From positions 1 to 11,553 of the forward strand of contig MFFY01000055.1 of assembly GCA_001778055.1 (NCBI GenBank): a stretch of 11,553 bases of DNA. Direction: 5' to 3'. Under the pieces are notes generated by a model. That model was given only the letters and a program-made list of their open reading frames with translations. It searched no databases and was not told the origin of the DNA. How positions within the stretch are numbered: position 1 is the first letter of the stretch; every line of letters begins with the position of its first letter. Below, piece after piece: positions 6,438 through 11,553 of the stretch. The position numbers and the translations under genes are program-made. The DNA is from Candidatus Falkowbacteria bacterium RIFCSPLOWO2_12_FULL_45_13 (GTDB lineage Bacteria > Patescibacteriota > Patescibacteriia > Patescibacteriales > GWC2-42-12).

Positions 6438-6587
6438 TTAACTTAAAATTTAATATTGATAAGACCAATTTAAGCGGGCCAGGCACGACAAGCATGGGGA
6501 TTTTCTTGTCAAGGCTCGACGCGGTTTTTAACTGGGTTTAGCCTCGCAGAAATTTTCTTGCCTGCCCGCTTAAGCTGGTCTTTTTTA
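6438..6587 (+). ncRNA. Candidate structured small RNA (6S-like?)
   Basis: A transcript from the promoter at 6403-6431 to a T-run at 6581-6586 would be about 150 nt, closed by a 22-bp long-range stem. AAGACCA (6461-6467) pairs with TGGTCTT (6576-6582), TTAAGCGGG (6470-6478) with CCCGCTTAA (6565-6573), and CAGGCA (6480-6485) with TGCCTG (6559-6564), with only a 2x2 internal loop and one bulged C. Inside are two smaller hairpins, GACAAG/CTTGTC (6487-6492/6505-6510) and AGGCT/AGCCT (6512-6516/6540-6544). A long closing stem around a large internal region, its own promoter and 3' U-run are the layout of 6S RNA. The AAGCGGGCCAG string also occurs, as I recall it, in E. coli 6S RNA. It lacks the SRP RNA GGAAG signature. 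Identity is inference; existence of a structured RNA is well supported. Confidence 0.55.
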
Positions 6588-6720
6588 TGTTATCGCCTGC
6601 CTGCCGGCAGGCAGGCTTCGCGGACCCCGCTATCCAGTCCCAGTTTAATAAACTGGAGCTGGAGGGCACATGCGAATAGTGCCTTCGGCAACCCGCCACC
6701 TGACTACCGGTGGGCGGTTT
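6588..6720. repeat. Hairpin-rich tail between the candidate RNA and the VanW gene
   Basis: A perfect 22-bp palindrome at 6595-6616 has half-site GCCTGCCTGCC. It is followed by a 14-pair hairpin (6633-6646 with 6650-6663, one C-A mismatch and one G-T pair), GGCAC/GTGCC (6665-6669/6679-6683), and a GC stem CCGCC-ACC/GGT-GGCGG (6693-6717) that runs into TTTTT on the plus strand. The last hairpin could end plus-strand transcripts just at the 3' end of the minus-strand VanW gene. No T-run follows on the minus strand. No gene is seen here. Confidence 0.5.
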
Positions 6721-8613
6721 TTAATTAGTTGAGACGAGTGGCGTGGAAGTCGCCTGCCCGGAGTCTATTGAAGCGGCGGTACCCGGTGAAGAGGATAATT
6801 TTTCCACGCCTAAGAGGCAGACCTCCCGCCAGGGAACGTAATGCGAGGAAAATCTTTTTTCTTTAATTTGCCCGTCCGGATAGGTAACCTTGTAATCAAA
6901 ATAAGCGTCAGCGCCGTTGTGGGCGCGTTCGGTGCATTTGGTTTCACCCGGTTTTAAATCCAGAGTTTCTATTATTTTAGTGGGTTCGGACTTTACAATA
7001 TTGTAGATTGTCGGCTTGGTTTTTTCGGCCAAACGGCCATCTCGCTCACCCCAAAATTCAAACGCCAAAGTATTGGTGGCGATTTTTGTCTGGATTAAAA
7101 TATAGGTCGGCATGTCGTTTATAAAGCGGAAATCAGGCCAGGGGTCGTAAATCGTGGCGTCCGTGCCGGCCGGTTCATAGTATTGGACTCGGTAAGAATG
7201 GTTGCGGCGCATGGTGATGGGCAGGCCGCTTTCCAGTGCCGCTCGAAACATGGTGGTGCCGACCTGGCAGAGGCCGCCGCCGTATTCGGGTATGGTTTTA
7301 TTTTCTTTTATAACCAACTCGGGCAAATAACCGGTTTTGGCCGACACCTCTCCCAAAGCTTTTAAAAGAGAAAATTCTTCGCCGGGCTTTATTAGCAGGC
7401 CGTTAATCGCGGCGCCGCCGATTTTAATATTATGGCGCCGGTTAGGGGGCGAGCCGGTGAAATCCGACCGGCCGACGCCGACTGTTTCTTTAATGCCGAA
7501 ATTATTTATATTGCCGGTTGTAATCAAGGAGGGCCGCGGTTCGACCACTAGTCCGATGGAGCTGGTGGCCGCCATTTCATTCTCTATTTTTGTAATGCTT
7601 GCTTCCAGGTTGAGCGTTTGGCCGTCTTGGCTACTTTGAAATTCAGTTACTTTGCCGTCGCTGATGGCAAATTTAGCCTCAATGGGTTTTTTATCTATGG
7701 CCGGGGCGATTTCTTTTGCCAGATAGTCTTTAAATTTGTTATCATCCAGCCCCACATTTATTTTATCCTGGGCGGCGTTACTTGGCTTTAAGGCCAGGAA
7801 TCCGGCTAATTGATCCTGATCAATAATCCATTTGTCATGGCTATAGCTTAAGGTTAGGGGAGCCTGGCTTAAAAGCGCTTCGGCCTTAGTTTCAATATTT
7901 AAAGCGTCCTGGGTTAAAATTTTCGGATACTCCGTGACGGTGAAGAGCCTGATTTCGGCCGGATCAAGCTTTGATAAGTTGGCCAAGAGCCGGCCGATCG
8001 CGTCTTCGTAGTCAATGGCTTTACCGAGTTTTTCTTTGGCGACCGAAAATTCGAAAACGCCGGCCGGCCGGACCTTTTTTATGACCAGACTGGCGTCCCG
8101 AGCCGGTTCGTAGCCTTGGGTAAAATTATTTTTTAGTATTTTTATGATTGCTTCCTGGTTGACTAAGACGGATATAGACAATTGTTTTTTGGCTATGAGC
8201 GCCAGCAGTTTATTTTTTATATCGGCGAAAACATTGCCGCTTCGGCCGTAGTTTAAGGCCGCGGCCACGGCTTGGTCGGCGTTAAAGCTGATAATTTGAT
8301 ATGCCAGATCGCCATCGGCGGAAGAAATAACCGGAGTAATGGCGGCGCGCTGGTTTTTATATGAAAAAATTATGCCGCGTTGGTTGATTTTATCGATTTT
8401 TTGATTTAAAAGACGGCTGGCTTCTTCAGCCGACTTGCCGCCCAGATTTAAATTACCGATATAAATATTGGCGTAGATTCTATGCTTAAAGGCATTGTCA
8501 AAAATTATCAAGCCGGCTCCGGCCACGCCCAATAGGACAAAAAAAATGATTGCTAGCATGAGCAACCACCGCGGCTTTCTGTCAGTTGTTTTGCCGGTTA
8601 TAGGGTCAGGCAT
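6721..8613 (-). CDS. VanW family protein with peptidoglycan-binding-type repeats, membrane-anchored
   Basis: Large exported protein, 630 residues from ATG 8613 (638 from ATG 8637; positions below use the longer form). One N-terminal membrane helix (about 24-46) follows a short Arg/Lys-rich start, so the bulk should lie outside the membrane. Residues about 60-345 hold two repeats resembling the PG_binding_4 type seen before VanW domains. The VanW domain (about 375-510) has NRRHNI, IKPGEEFSL, YGGGLCQVGTTMFRAAL (452-468) and YEPAGTDATIYDPWPDFRF (487-505). A C-terminal beta-rich, G5-like domain (about 535-610) carries two lone cysteines (568, 607) that could form a disulfide. VanW's biochemical role is unsettled; a cell-wall role is inferred. 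Start choice: the stop of the DUF3006 gene reads TAAAATG into ATG 8613, so tight coupling is likely, whereas ATG 8637 would overlap it by 23 nt. Neither has a Shine-Dalgarno. Confidence 0.88.
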   Translation of the reverse strand: MPDPITGKTTDRKPRWLLMLAIIFFVLLGVAGAGLIIFDNAFKHRIYANIYIGNLNLGGKSAEEASRLLNQKIDKINQRGIIFSYKNQRAAITPVISSADGDLAYQIISFNADQAVAAALNYGRSGNVFADIKNKLLALIAKKQLSISVLVNQEAIIKILKNNFTQGYEPARDASLVIKKVRPAGVFEFSVAKEKLGKAIDYEDAIGRLLANLSKLDPAEIRLFTVTEYPKILTQDALNIETKAEALLSQAPLTLSYSHDKWIIDQDQLAGFLALKPSNAAQDKINVGLDDNKFKDYLAKEIAPAIDKKPIEAKFAISDGKVTEFQSSQDGQTLNLEASITKIENEMAATSSIGLVVEPRPSLITTGNINNFGIKETVGVGRSDFTGSPPNRRHNIKIGGAAINGLLIKPGEEFSLLKALGEVSAKTGYLPELVIKENKTIPEYGGGLCQVGTTMFRAALESGLPITMRRNHSYRVQYYEPAGTDATIYDPWPDFRFINDMPTYILIQTKIATNTLAFEFWGERDGRLAEKTKPTIYNIVKSEPTKIIETLDLKPGETKCTERAHNGADAYFDYKVTYPDGQIKEKRFSSHYVPWREVCLLGVEKLSSSPGTAASIDSGQATSTPLVSTN

Positions 8614-8614
8614 T

Positions 8615-8830
8615 TTAGGGCTGGTTAATGATTTCATTAATAATATCTTTGGCGGTTTGCTTGTCTTTTAGCTCCCGCTCCGATTCTTCCGCGATATTAA
8701 AACTTAGAGCCGAACCTTCGCGCAGGCCGGCGGGCAGTTTATTTTTCGGCCAAACAACCGCCTGGCCGTCTTGAGTTATCAGGACGGCCTTATTTCCTTC
8801 AAGGCGGTCGATGGTTAGTTTAATTAACAT
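8615..8830 (-). CDS. DUF3006 domain protein
   Basis: Small protein of 71 residues matching DUF3006: LTIDRLEGNKAVL (5-17), a VVWPKNKLPAGLREGSAL block (25-42), then a charged C-terminal helix rich in Glu and Lys. The family's function is unknown. It is often a short beta-rich cytoplasmic protein found beside exported or hydrolase genes. Here its stop codon is one base from the likely VanW start, so the two are probably translated together. Upstream is the 25-bp inverted repeat and then hsp20 on the same strand, 136 nt away. No clear Shine-Dalgarno or promoter was found directly before it, so it may depend on read-through from hsp20. Confidence 0.75.
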   Translation of the reverse strand: MLIKLTIDRLEGNKAVLITQDGQAVVWPKNKLPAGLREGSALSFNIAEESERELKDKQTAKDIINEIINQP

Positions 8831-8849
8831 AATAGATAACTTTTTATTA

Positions 8850-8928
8850 CCCCACGAATCTACAAATCAGCTACGAATCTCGCGAATAAAATTTGTATTA
8901 TTTGTAGCTGATTTGTAGATTCGTGGGG
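8850..8928. repeat. 25-bp perfect inverted repeat with 29-nt spacer
   Basis: Arms 8850-8874 and 8904-8928 are exact reverse complements (arm 1 begins CCCCACGAATCTACAAATC and ends AGCTAC). ACGAATCT occurs twice within 8854-8880, so the left arm and spacer also share a direct repeat. It lies between the hsp20 stop and the DUF3006 start. As RNA it would form a long hairpin on either strand, but no T-run follows on either side. It could be a small non-autonomous element, a processing signal or an mRNA-stabilising hairpin. Confidence 0.85.
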
Positions 8929-8966
8929 GAGGTATGGGCTATCAATAACGAATCAGTTAATATTCA

Positions 8967-9428
8967 TTATTTTTCCTTGACTTTAATGGAAATTTGTTTG
9001 GCGCTTTTGGCTTTGGGCAGAACCACTGTTAAAACGCCGTTATCCAGGGCTGCTTCAACTTTTTCCGCGTCCACCTCAACCGGCAGTATCACCGAGCGGG
9101 AAAAGCCGCCCCAGTAGCATTCTTTAATCAAGTAACTTTCTTCCCTGATTTCTTCCTGGGAAAAGCGCTTGCCGCGGATGGTCAGCATGTCATTATTGAT
9201 GGAGATGTCAATATCGGCCGGCTTGACCCCGGCGATGGTGGATTTAACCACCAGTTTATCCGGCGTCTGATAGACATCAATGGACAGCTGGCCTTCATCA
9301 TAATCGCTGCCCAGCCATTCCTGTTCGGCCGGCTCATCAATCCCGGCTTCTATTTTTGGCGCTTCAACTTCAGCCGGTTGATTTTTTTTGTCGCTTAGGC
9401 CGGATAATTTTTTAAAGAGATTAACCAT
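8967..9428 (-). CDS. Hsp20 / alpha-crystallin small heat shock protein
   Basis: Small heat shock protein of 153 residues, an ATP-independent holdase that forms oligomers and keeps unfolding proteins soluble in the cytoplasm. A charged, disordered N-terminal arm (1-45) precedes the alpha-crystallin domain (about 47-140). That domain contains LSIDVYQTPDKLVVKSTIAG (48-67), MLTIRGKR (81-88), ECYWGGFSRSVILP (103-116) and the hallmark LDNGVLTVVLPK (128-139). The C-terminal tail QISIKV (145-150) contains the I-x-I type motif used in oligomer contacts. Length is typical. A good promoter (TTGTAA-17-TATAAT) lies just upstream. No CIRCE operator was seen, so the heat-response mechanism is not evident. 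Confidence 0.93.
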   Translation of the reverse strand: MVNLFKKLSGLSDKKNQPAEVEAPKIEAGIDEPAEQEWLGSDYDEGQLSIDVYQTPDKLVVKSTIAGVKPADIDISINNDMLTIRGKRFSQEEIREESYLIKECYWGGFSRSVILPVEVDAEKVEAALDNGVLTVVLPKAKSAKQISIKVKEK

Positions 9429-9465
9429 AGTTTTATTATTTTTTAAGAGTAGCCGTTATGGCCAT

Positions 9466-9494
9466 ATTATACTATTTAAATTATTATTTTACAA
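9466..9494 (-). promoter_or_regulatory. Promoter of hsp20
   Basis: On the minus strand, TTGTAA (9494-9489) stands exactly 17 nt before a perfect TATAAT (9471-9466). Transcription would start near 9459, about 31 nt before the hsp20 ATG. The leader shows no Shine-Dalgarno. Confidence 0.65.
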
Positions 9495-9512
9495 GGGAAT
9501 AAAAAACGTGGG

Positions 9513-9552
9513 AATAAAAAATGCACCCACAGTGATGGAGCGGGGGCATTTT
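9513..9552 (-). terminator. Minus-strand terminator upstream of hsp20
   Basis: AAAATGC-A-CCC (9518-9528) pairs with GGG(G)GCATTTT (9542-9552) with one mismatch. On the minus strand the stem runs into a T-run (complement of 9516-9521). It would insulate hsp20 from transcripts arriving from the pyrE/pyrF side, acting as a second stop beyond the one at 9836-9873. Confidence 0.5.
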
Positions 9553-9835
9553 GCAGTGGACTATAATTGAAAATGCGCGAACCTTTTTTGAGCGAAACGC
9601 CGCAGGTATTTCGCAAAATCCCAAACCGCTCCGCCGCCGTTGAAACTTTGGCGGACAAGTCGGGCGGGGCGGGAAGGAAGGGGGTTGAAGGGGAAGGAAA
9701 TTTCCGCCCCGCCCTCGCTTTCCGAAAAAATTTCGTGGCGAACTTTGACAATTAAAAACTATGAGTTAATCATAACTCATTTCAGAAAATTTTTCAACAG
9801 AAATTTTTCTGATTTAGCGGTAATTGTTGCAAAAG
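9553..9835. repeat. Gene-free repeat-rich spacer
   Basis: No convincing gene. GGGCGGGGCGG (9662-9672) pairs with CCGCCCCGCCC (9704-9714), enclosing a purine-rich G/A tract. ATGAGTTA pairs with TAACTCAT (9761-9780, 4-nt loop). TCAGAAAA (9782-9789) pairs with TTTTCTGA (9805-9812). The GC-rich palindrome is similar in character to those at 6595 and 11502. Short frames through this area are of odd composition and match nothing known to me. Confidence 0.5.
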
Positions 9836-9873
9836 AAAAAAGCGGCTTTGTCTTGTTATGACGAGGTGCCGCT
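9836..9873 (-). terminator. Terminator of the pyrE/pyrF-like operon
   Basis: On the minus strand AGCGGC (9873-9868) pairs with GCCGCT (9846-9841), then runs into TTTTTT-rich sequence (9841-9836 and beyond). The loop is long (21 nt), with a small inner GTC/GAC pairing. It begins 15 nt after the pyrF-like stop. Confidence 0.7.
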
Positions 9874-9887
9874 GGACCTCTTGTTGT

Positions 9888-10571
9888 TCAAATCAATCGC
9901 GAAAGAACCTGGCGAAGCGCGTTCGCCTTGTCGGGAACCTTCATGATCGGGCTTCCGCACACGACTATGTCCGCCCCGTTTTGAGTGGCGAACTCCGGAG
10001 TGACATCTTGTTTGTGCCTATCGTCCTTGAAATCCTCCATACGGATTCCGGGCACGGTCTTGATCCGATCGCTGTCCTTGACCGCTGGCAAGCAAGTTCC
10101 CGGCAAAACGACTCCGTGCAAGCCGAGATCCATTGCTCGCTGGACGAGGAATACAACCGTCTCCTCAAGCGAGCGGCGGAAATACATCCTGCACCAATCG
10201 TCGCTGTAATGAGTGAGCACGGTAACTCCGAGAATCTTGGTCTTAGAACCCTCGGTAGCTTTGACCGCGCCAGCGAGCTGATCGTCCGCCTGAACCCAGA
10301 CATTGAAATAGTCTACGCCGGCATCAACCAGCATCTTGGCGAGGTCGGTGACTGTCCGTTTGCCATTCCATGTTTTGGCATCGGCAAAAATCGGACGCGA
10401 GGCCGGTAGTTTGCGGGTGGTCGCGCGGACGCCTTCGGCCATCAGACAGTCAAGATTGATCTTGTAGCCGAAGTTGCCGGGCACTTGATCCAACTCTCGA
10501 ACCGCCTCCAGGGTTTCTCGTCCCTTGTTGCCGAGATCGTCGAGGGCCACGAAAAGCAGCGGACTTTTCAT
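9888..10571 (-). CDS. pyrF: Orotidine 5'-phosphate decarboxylase-like protein (atypical active site)
   Basis: TIM-barrel protein of the OMP decarboxylase superfamily, 227 residues. That enzyme makes UMP from orotidine-5'-P, the last pyrimidine biosynthesis step. Landmarks are FVALDDLG (7-14, first Asp), GYKINL (36-41), FADAKTWNG (62-70, the D-x-K strand), GVTVLT (115-120), TVPGIR (172-177) and NGADIVVCGSPIM (198-210). Two usual catalytic or ligand positions differ. D-x-K-x-x-D reads D64-A-K66-T-W-N69. The phosphate-gripping Arg of the usual VGRPI reads Ser207 in CGSPI. The start is ATG 10571, with GGGAGG 6 nt upstream; it overlaps the upstream gene's stop as ATGA, so translation is coupled. 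A longer frame back to 10619 is ignored for that reason. The pyrE-like partner supports a pyrimidine role. A divergent decarboxylase of the KGPDC/HPS branch is the alternative. Confidence 0.75.
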   Translation of the reverse strand: MKSPLLFVALDDLGNKGRETLEAVRELDQVPGNFGYKINLDCLMAEGVRATTRKLPASRPIFADAKTWNGKRTVTDLAKMLVDAGVDYFNVWVQADDQLAGAVKATEGSKTKILGVTVLTHYSDDWCRMYFRRSLEETVVFLVQRAMDLGLHGVVLPGTCLPAVKDSDRIKTVPGIRMEDFKDDRHKQDVTPEFATQNGADIVVCGSPIMKVPDKANALRQVLSRLI

Positions 10572-11332
10572 TTCGTGCCTCCCTTCTCTATATGTGCCAG
10601 ACCGCGATCGGCCTGCCATTGCAGCGGATTTTTCAGGAACTCGCGGTAATCGGCCAAGAGTTCCTTGGGGTGCGTGCCGAATTGATCGGCCACTTTGATA
10701 ACCCTTGGAAGGGTAAGCAACGAAACCATCTCGATTCCGGCGTTGGCCAAATCCTTATTCGCGACAGGGTTGTCATAGTAAAGGATGCAAGCACCCTTCG
10801 TGCAGACGAAGCCCGCTTCGCGAAGGCAAACCGCGCCGTTGGCAATGGTCTGGGCGAAATTGACCAGTTCCTCCATGTCCAAACCGCTGGAGCCGGGAGG
10901 GATTTCCCGATTCTTCTGATAGCCAGTGATGAGTTCCTTCTGGCCGCCGGTCTTCCGAAGTTCACGGATGTAAACGAATGGGGTTCGCTTGCCGAGAAGG
11001 ACTTCCAATTCTTCGCTAATCAACCACCCAAGGATCATACCGCCAGTAACGTTGCCAGCAACGAAGTCGATTCCGGTTGGCCATTTCTCGGCGATTTCAA
11101 GCGCCAAATAGCGGCCGAGGCATCTGATCAGCGGCTTATTGCCGACCAGACCCTTAATCATGAGATAACCAGGTCCCCAGTTGCCCGAGGCGTCGTAAAG
11201 AAACGGCTGCATGTTGAGAGGCAAGTTCGCCACTTCTTCGTTGGTTACCCTTTTCGGGACATCTCTGAGTTCCAATACATCGGCCCTCAAAACTTCAAGA
11301 ACCAGCCGGTCCAAAGTAGCATTACTGATCAT
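10568..11332 (-). CDS. pyrE: Orotate phosphoribosyltransferase-like protein
   Basis: Type I phosphoribosyltransferase, 254 residues, probably joining orotate and PRPP to give orotidine-5'-P. The core shows FVAGNVTGGMILGWLISEEL (90-109), FVYIRELRKTGGQKELITG (119-137, the flexible-loop region with conserved Arg and Lys), a PRPP-binding-type stretch MEELVNFAQTIANGA (153-167) and GACILYYDNPVAN (180-192). The classic VxDVxTTG PRPP motif is recognisable only as EELVNFAQT, without its Asp pair, so this is a divergent branch. It is longer than standard PyrE (about 210), with an extra C-terminal helical part. The start is ATG 11332, set by AAGGAGG 6 nt upstream. The frame continues to 11449, but that extension precedes the ribosome site. 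Its stop overlaps the pyrF-like ATG as ATGA. Confidence 0.72.
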   Translation of the reverse strand: MISNATLDRLVLEVLRADVLELRDVPKRVTNEEVANLPLNMQPFLYDASGNWGPGYLMIKGLVGNKPLIRCLGRYLALEIAEKWPTGIDFVAGNVTGGMILGWLISEELEVLLGKRTPFVYIRELRKTGGQKELITGYQKNREIPPGSSGLDMEELVNFAQTIANGAVCLREAGFVCTKGACILYYDNPVANKDLANAGIEMVSLLTLPRVIKVADQFGTHPKELLADYREFLKNPLQWQADRGLAHIEKGGTK

Positions 11333-11338
11333 GACAAT

Positions 11339-11389
11339 CCTCCTTTCCTGTTTTCGAGGTATAAATTGAGTCAAGCGCCAGCTTGACTC
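11339..11389 (-). promoter_or_regulatory. Leader hairpin and Shine-Dalgarno of the pyrE/pyrF-like operon
   Basis: GAGTCAAGC (11389-11381 on the minus strand) pairs perfectly with GCTTGACTC (11376-11368) around a 4-nt loop, about 35 nt before the start codon. AAGGAGG (11345-11339) follows. No T-run follows the hairpin, so it is not an obvious attenuator. It may stabilise the mRNA or act as an operator. Confidence 0.5.
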
Positions 11390-11501
11390 CTCCTCTAGAC
11401 GCACATTACAGAAAAACAAGGAAAAAAGCAAGAGTATGACACACGCCATCTAATATTTTGAAAAATAAAGATTTTGTAAAAAGAAAATTTTTCTCAAGCG
11501 A

Positions 11502-11528
11502 GCCCCGTCCCTCAAAGAGGGGCGGGGC
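11502..11528. repeat. GC-rich palindromic hairpin at the right edge
   Basis: GCCCCGTCCCTC (11502-11513) pairs with GAGGGGCGGGGC (11517-11528) with one T-G pair and a 3-nt loop. It is embedded in AT-rich non-coding DNA upstream of the pyrE-like gene and resembles the other GC palindromes of the window. The stretch 11333-11553 holds no other recognisable gene. Confidence 0.65.
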
Positions 11529-11553
11529 GAGCGAAACAATTCAAAGTAAAAAT

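Noticed and set aside
9476..9751. 91-residue minus-strand frame
   Set aside because: It runs through GC-rich palindromic repeat DNA and the hsp20 promoter, with biased composition and no recognisable domain.
9745..9773. Plus-strand promoter starting with TTGACA at 9745-9750
   Set aside because: No acceptable -10 box at 16-18 nt and no plus-strand gene downstream.
10592..11386. 264-residue open frame on the plus strand
   Set aside because: It lies opposite the pyrE-like gene, which has recognisable PRTase motifs, a strong Shine-Dalgarno and coupling to the pyrF-like gene. The plus-strand product matches no family I recognise.
11333..11449. Hydrophobic N-terminal extension of the pyrE-like frame that looks like a signal peptide
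   Set aside because: The AAGGAGG ribosome site lies inside it, 6 nt before ATG 11332, and a cytoplasmic phosphoribosyltransferase needs no signal peptide.

Overview
The window looks like chromosomal DNA from a Patescibacteria/CPR bacterium, probably a Parcubacteria-like lineage. The evidence is indirect: an endonuclease Q gene, a large VanW/peptidoglycan-binding membrane protein behind a DUF3006 gene, several genes without a visible Shine-Dalgarno sequence, and many short GC-rich palindromic repeats. TGA is used as a stop (pyrE- and pyrF-like genes), so genetic code 11 fits and the TGA-recoding CPR groups are unlikely. No rRNA, tRNA or CRISPR was found.

Layout. Positions 77-2154 (+) hold a glmM-like phosphohexomutase and a GlmU-type uridylyltransferase 5 nt apart, which together point to UDP-GlcNAc synthesis for the cell envelope. 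The mutase reading frame has no normal start codon, and the GlmU-like protein has no acetyltransferase domain. After a repeat-rich gap comes an endonuclease Q homologue (2369-3970, +). It carries three extra in-frame segments, each coinciding with palindromic repeat-like DNA. The 3971-4553 gap holds a 54-residue KGG-motif stress-type protein (4200-4364, +) with a good promoter and a possibly folded leader. Next are guaA (4554-6227, +), with a strong Shine-Dalgarno and a clear terminator, and a promoter-driven, highly structured candidate small RNA (about 6438-6587, +).

The right half is mostly on the minus strand: an Hsp20 chaperone (8967-9428) with its own promoter, a DUF3006 protein (8615-8830), and a VanW-family membrane-anchored protein (6721-8613). 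A 25-bp perfect inverted repeat lies between hsp20 and the DUF3006 gene. Upstream, a two-gene pyrE/pyrF-like operon (11332 to 9888) has a 4-nt ATGA overlap and ends at a terminator.

Functionally the window mixes envelope precursor synthesis (glmM, glmU-like), envelope structure (VanW), nucleotide synthesis (guaA, pyrE-like, pyrF-like), DNA repair (endoQ) and stress response (KGG protein, Hsp20). The most notable signals are the repeat-derived insertions in endoQ, the structured RNA, and the altered active-site residues of the pyrF-like protein.
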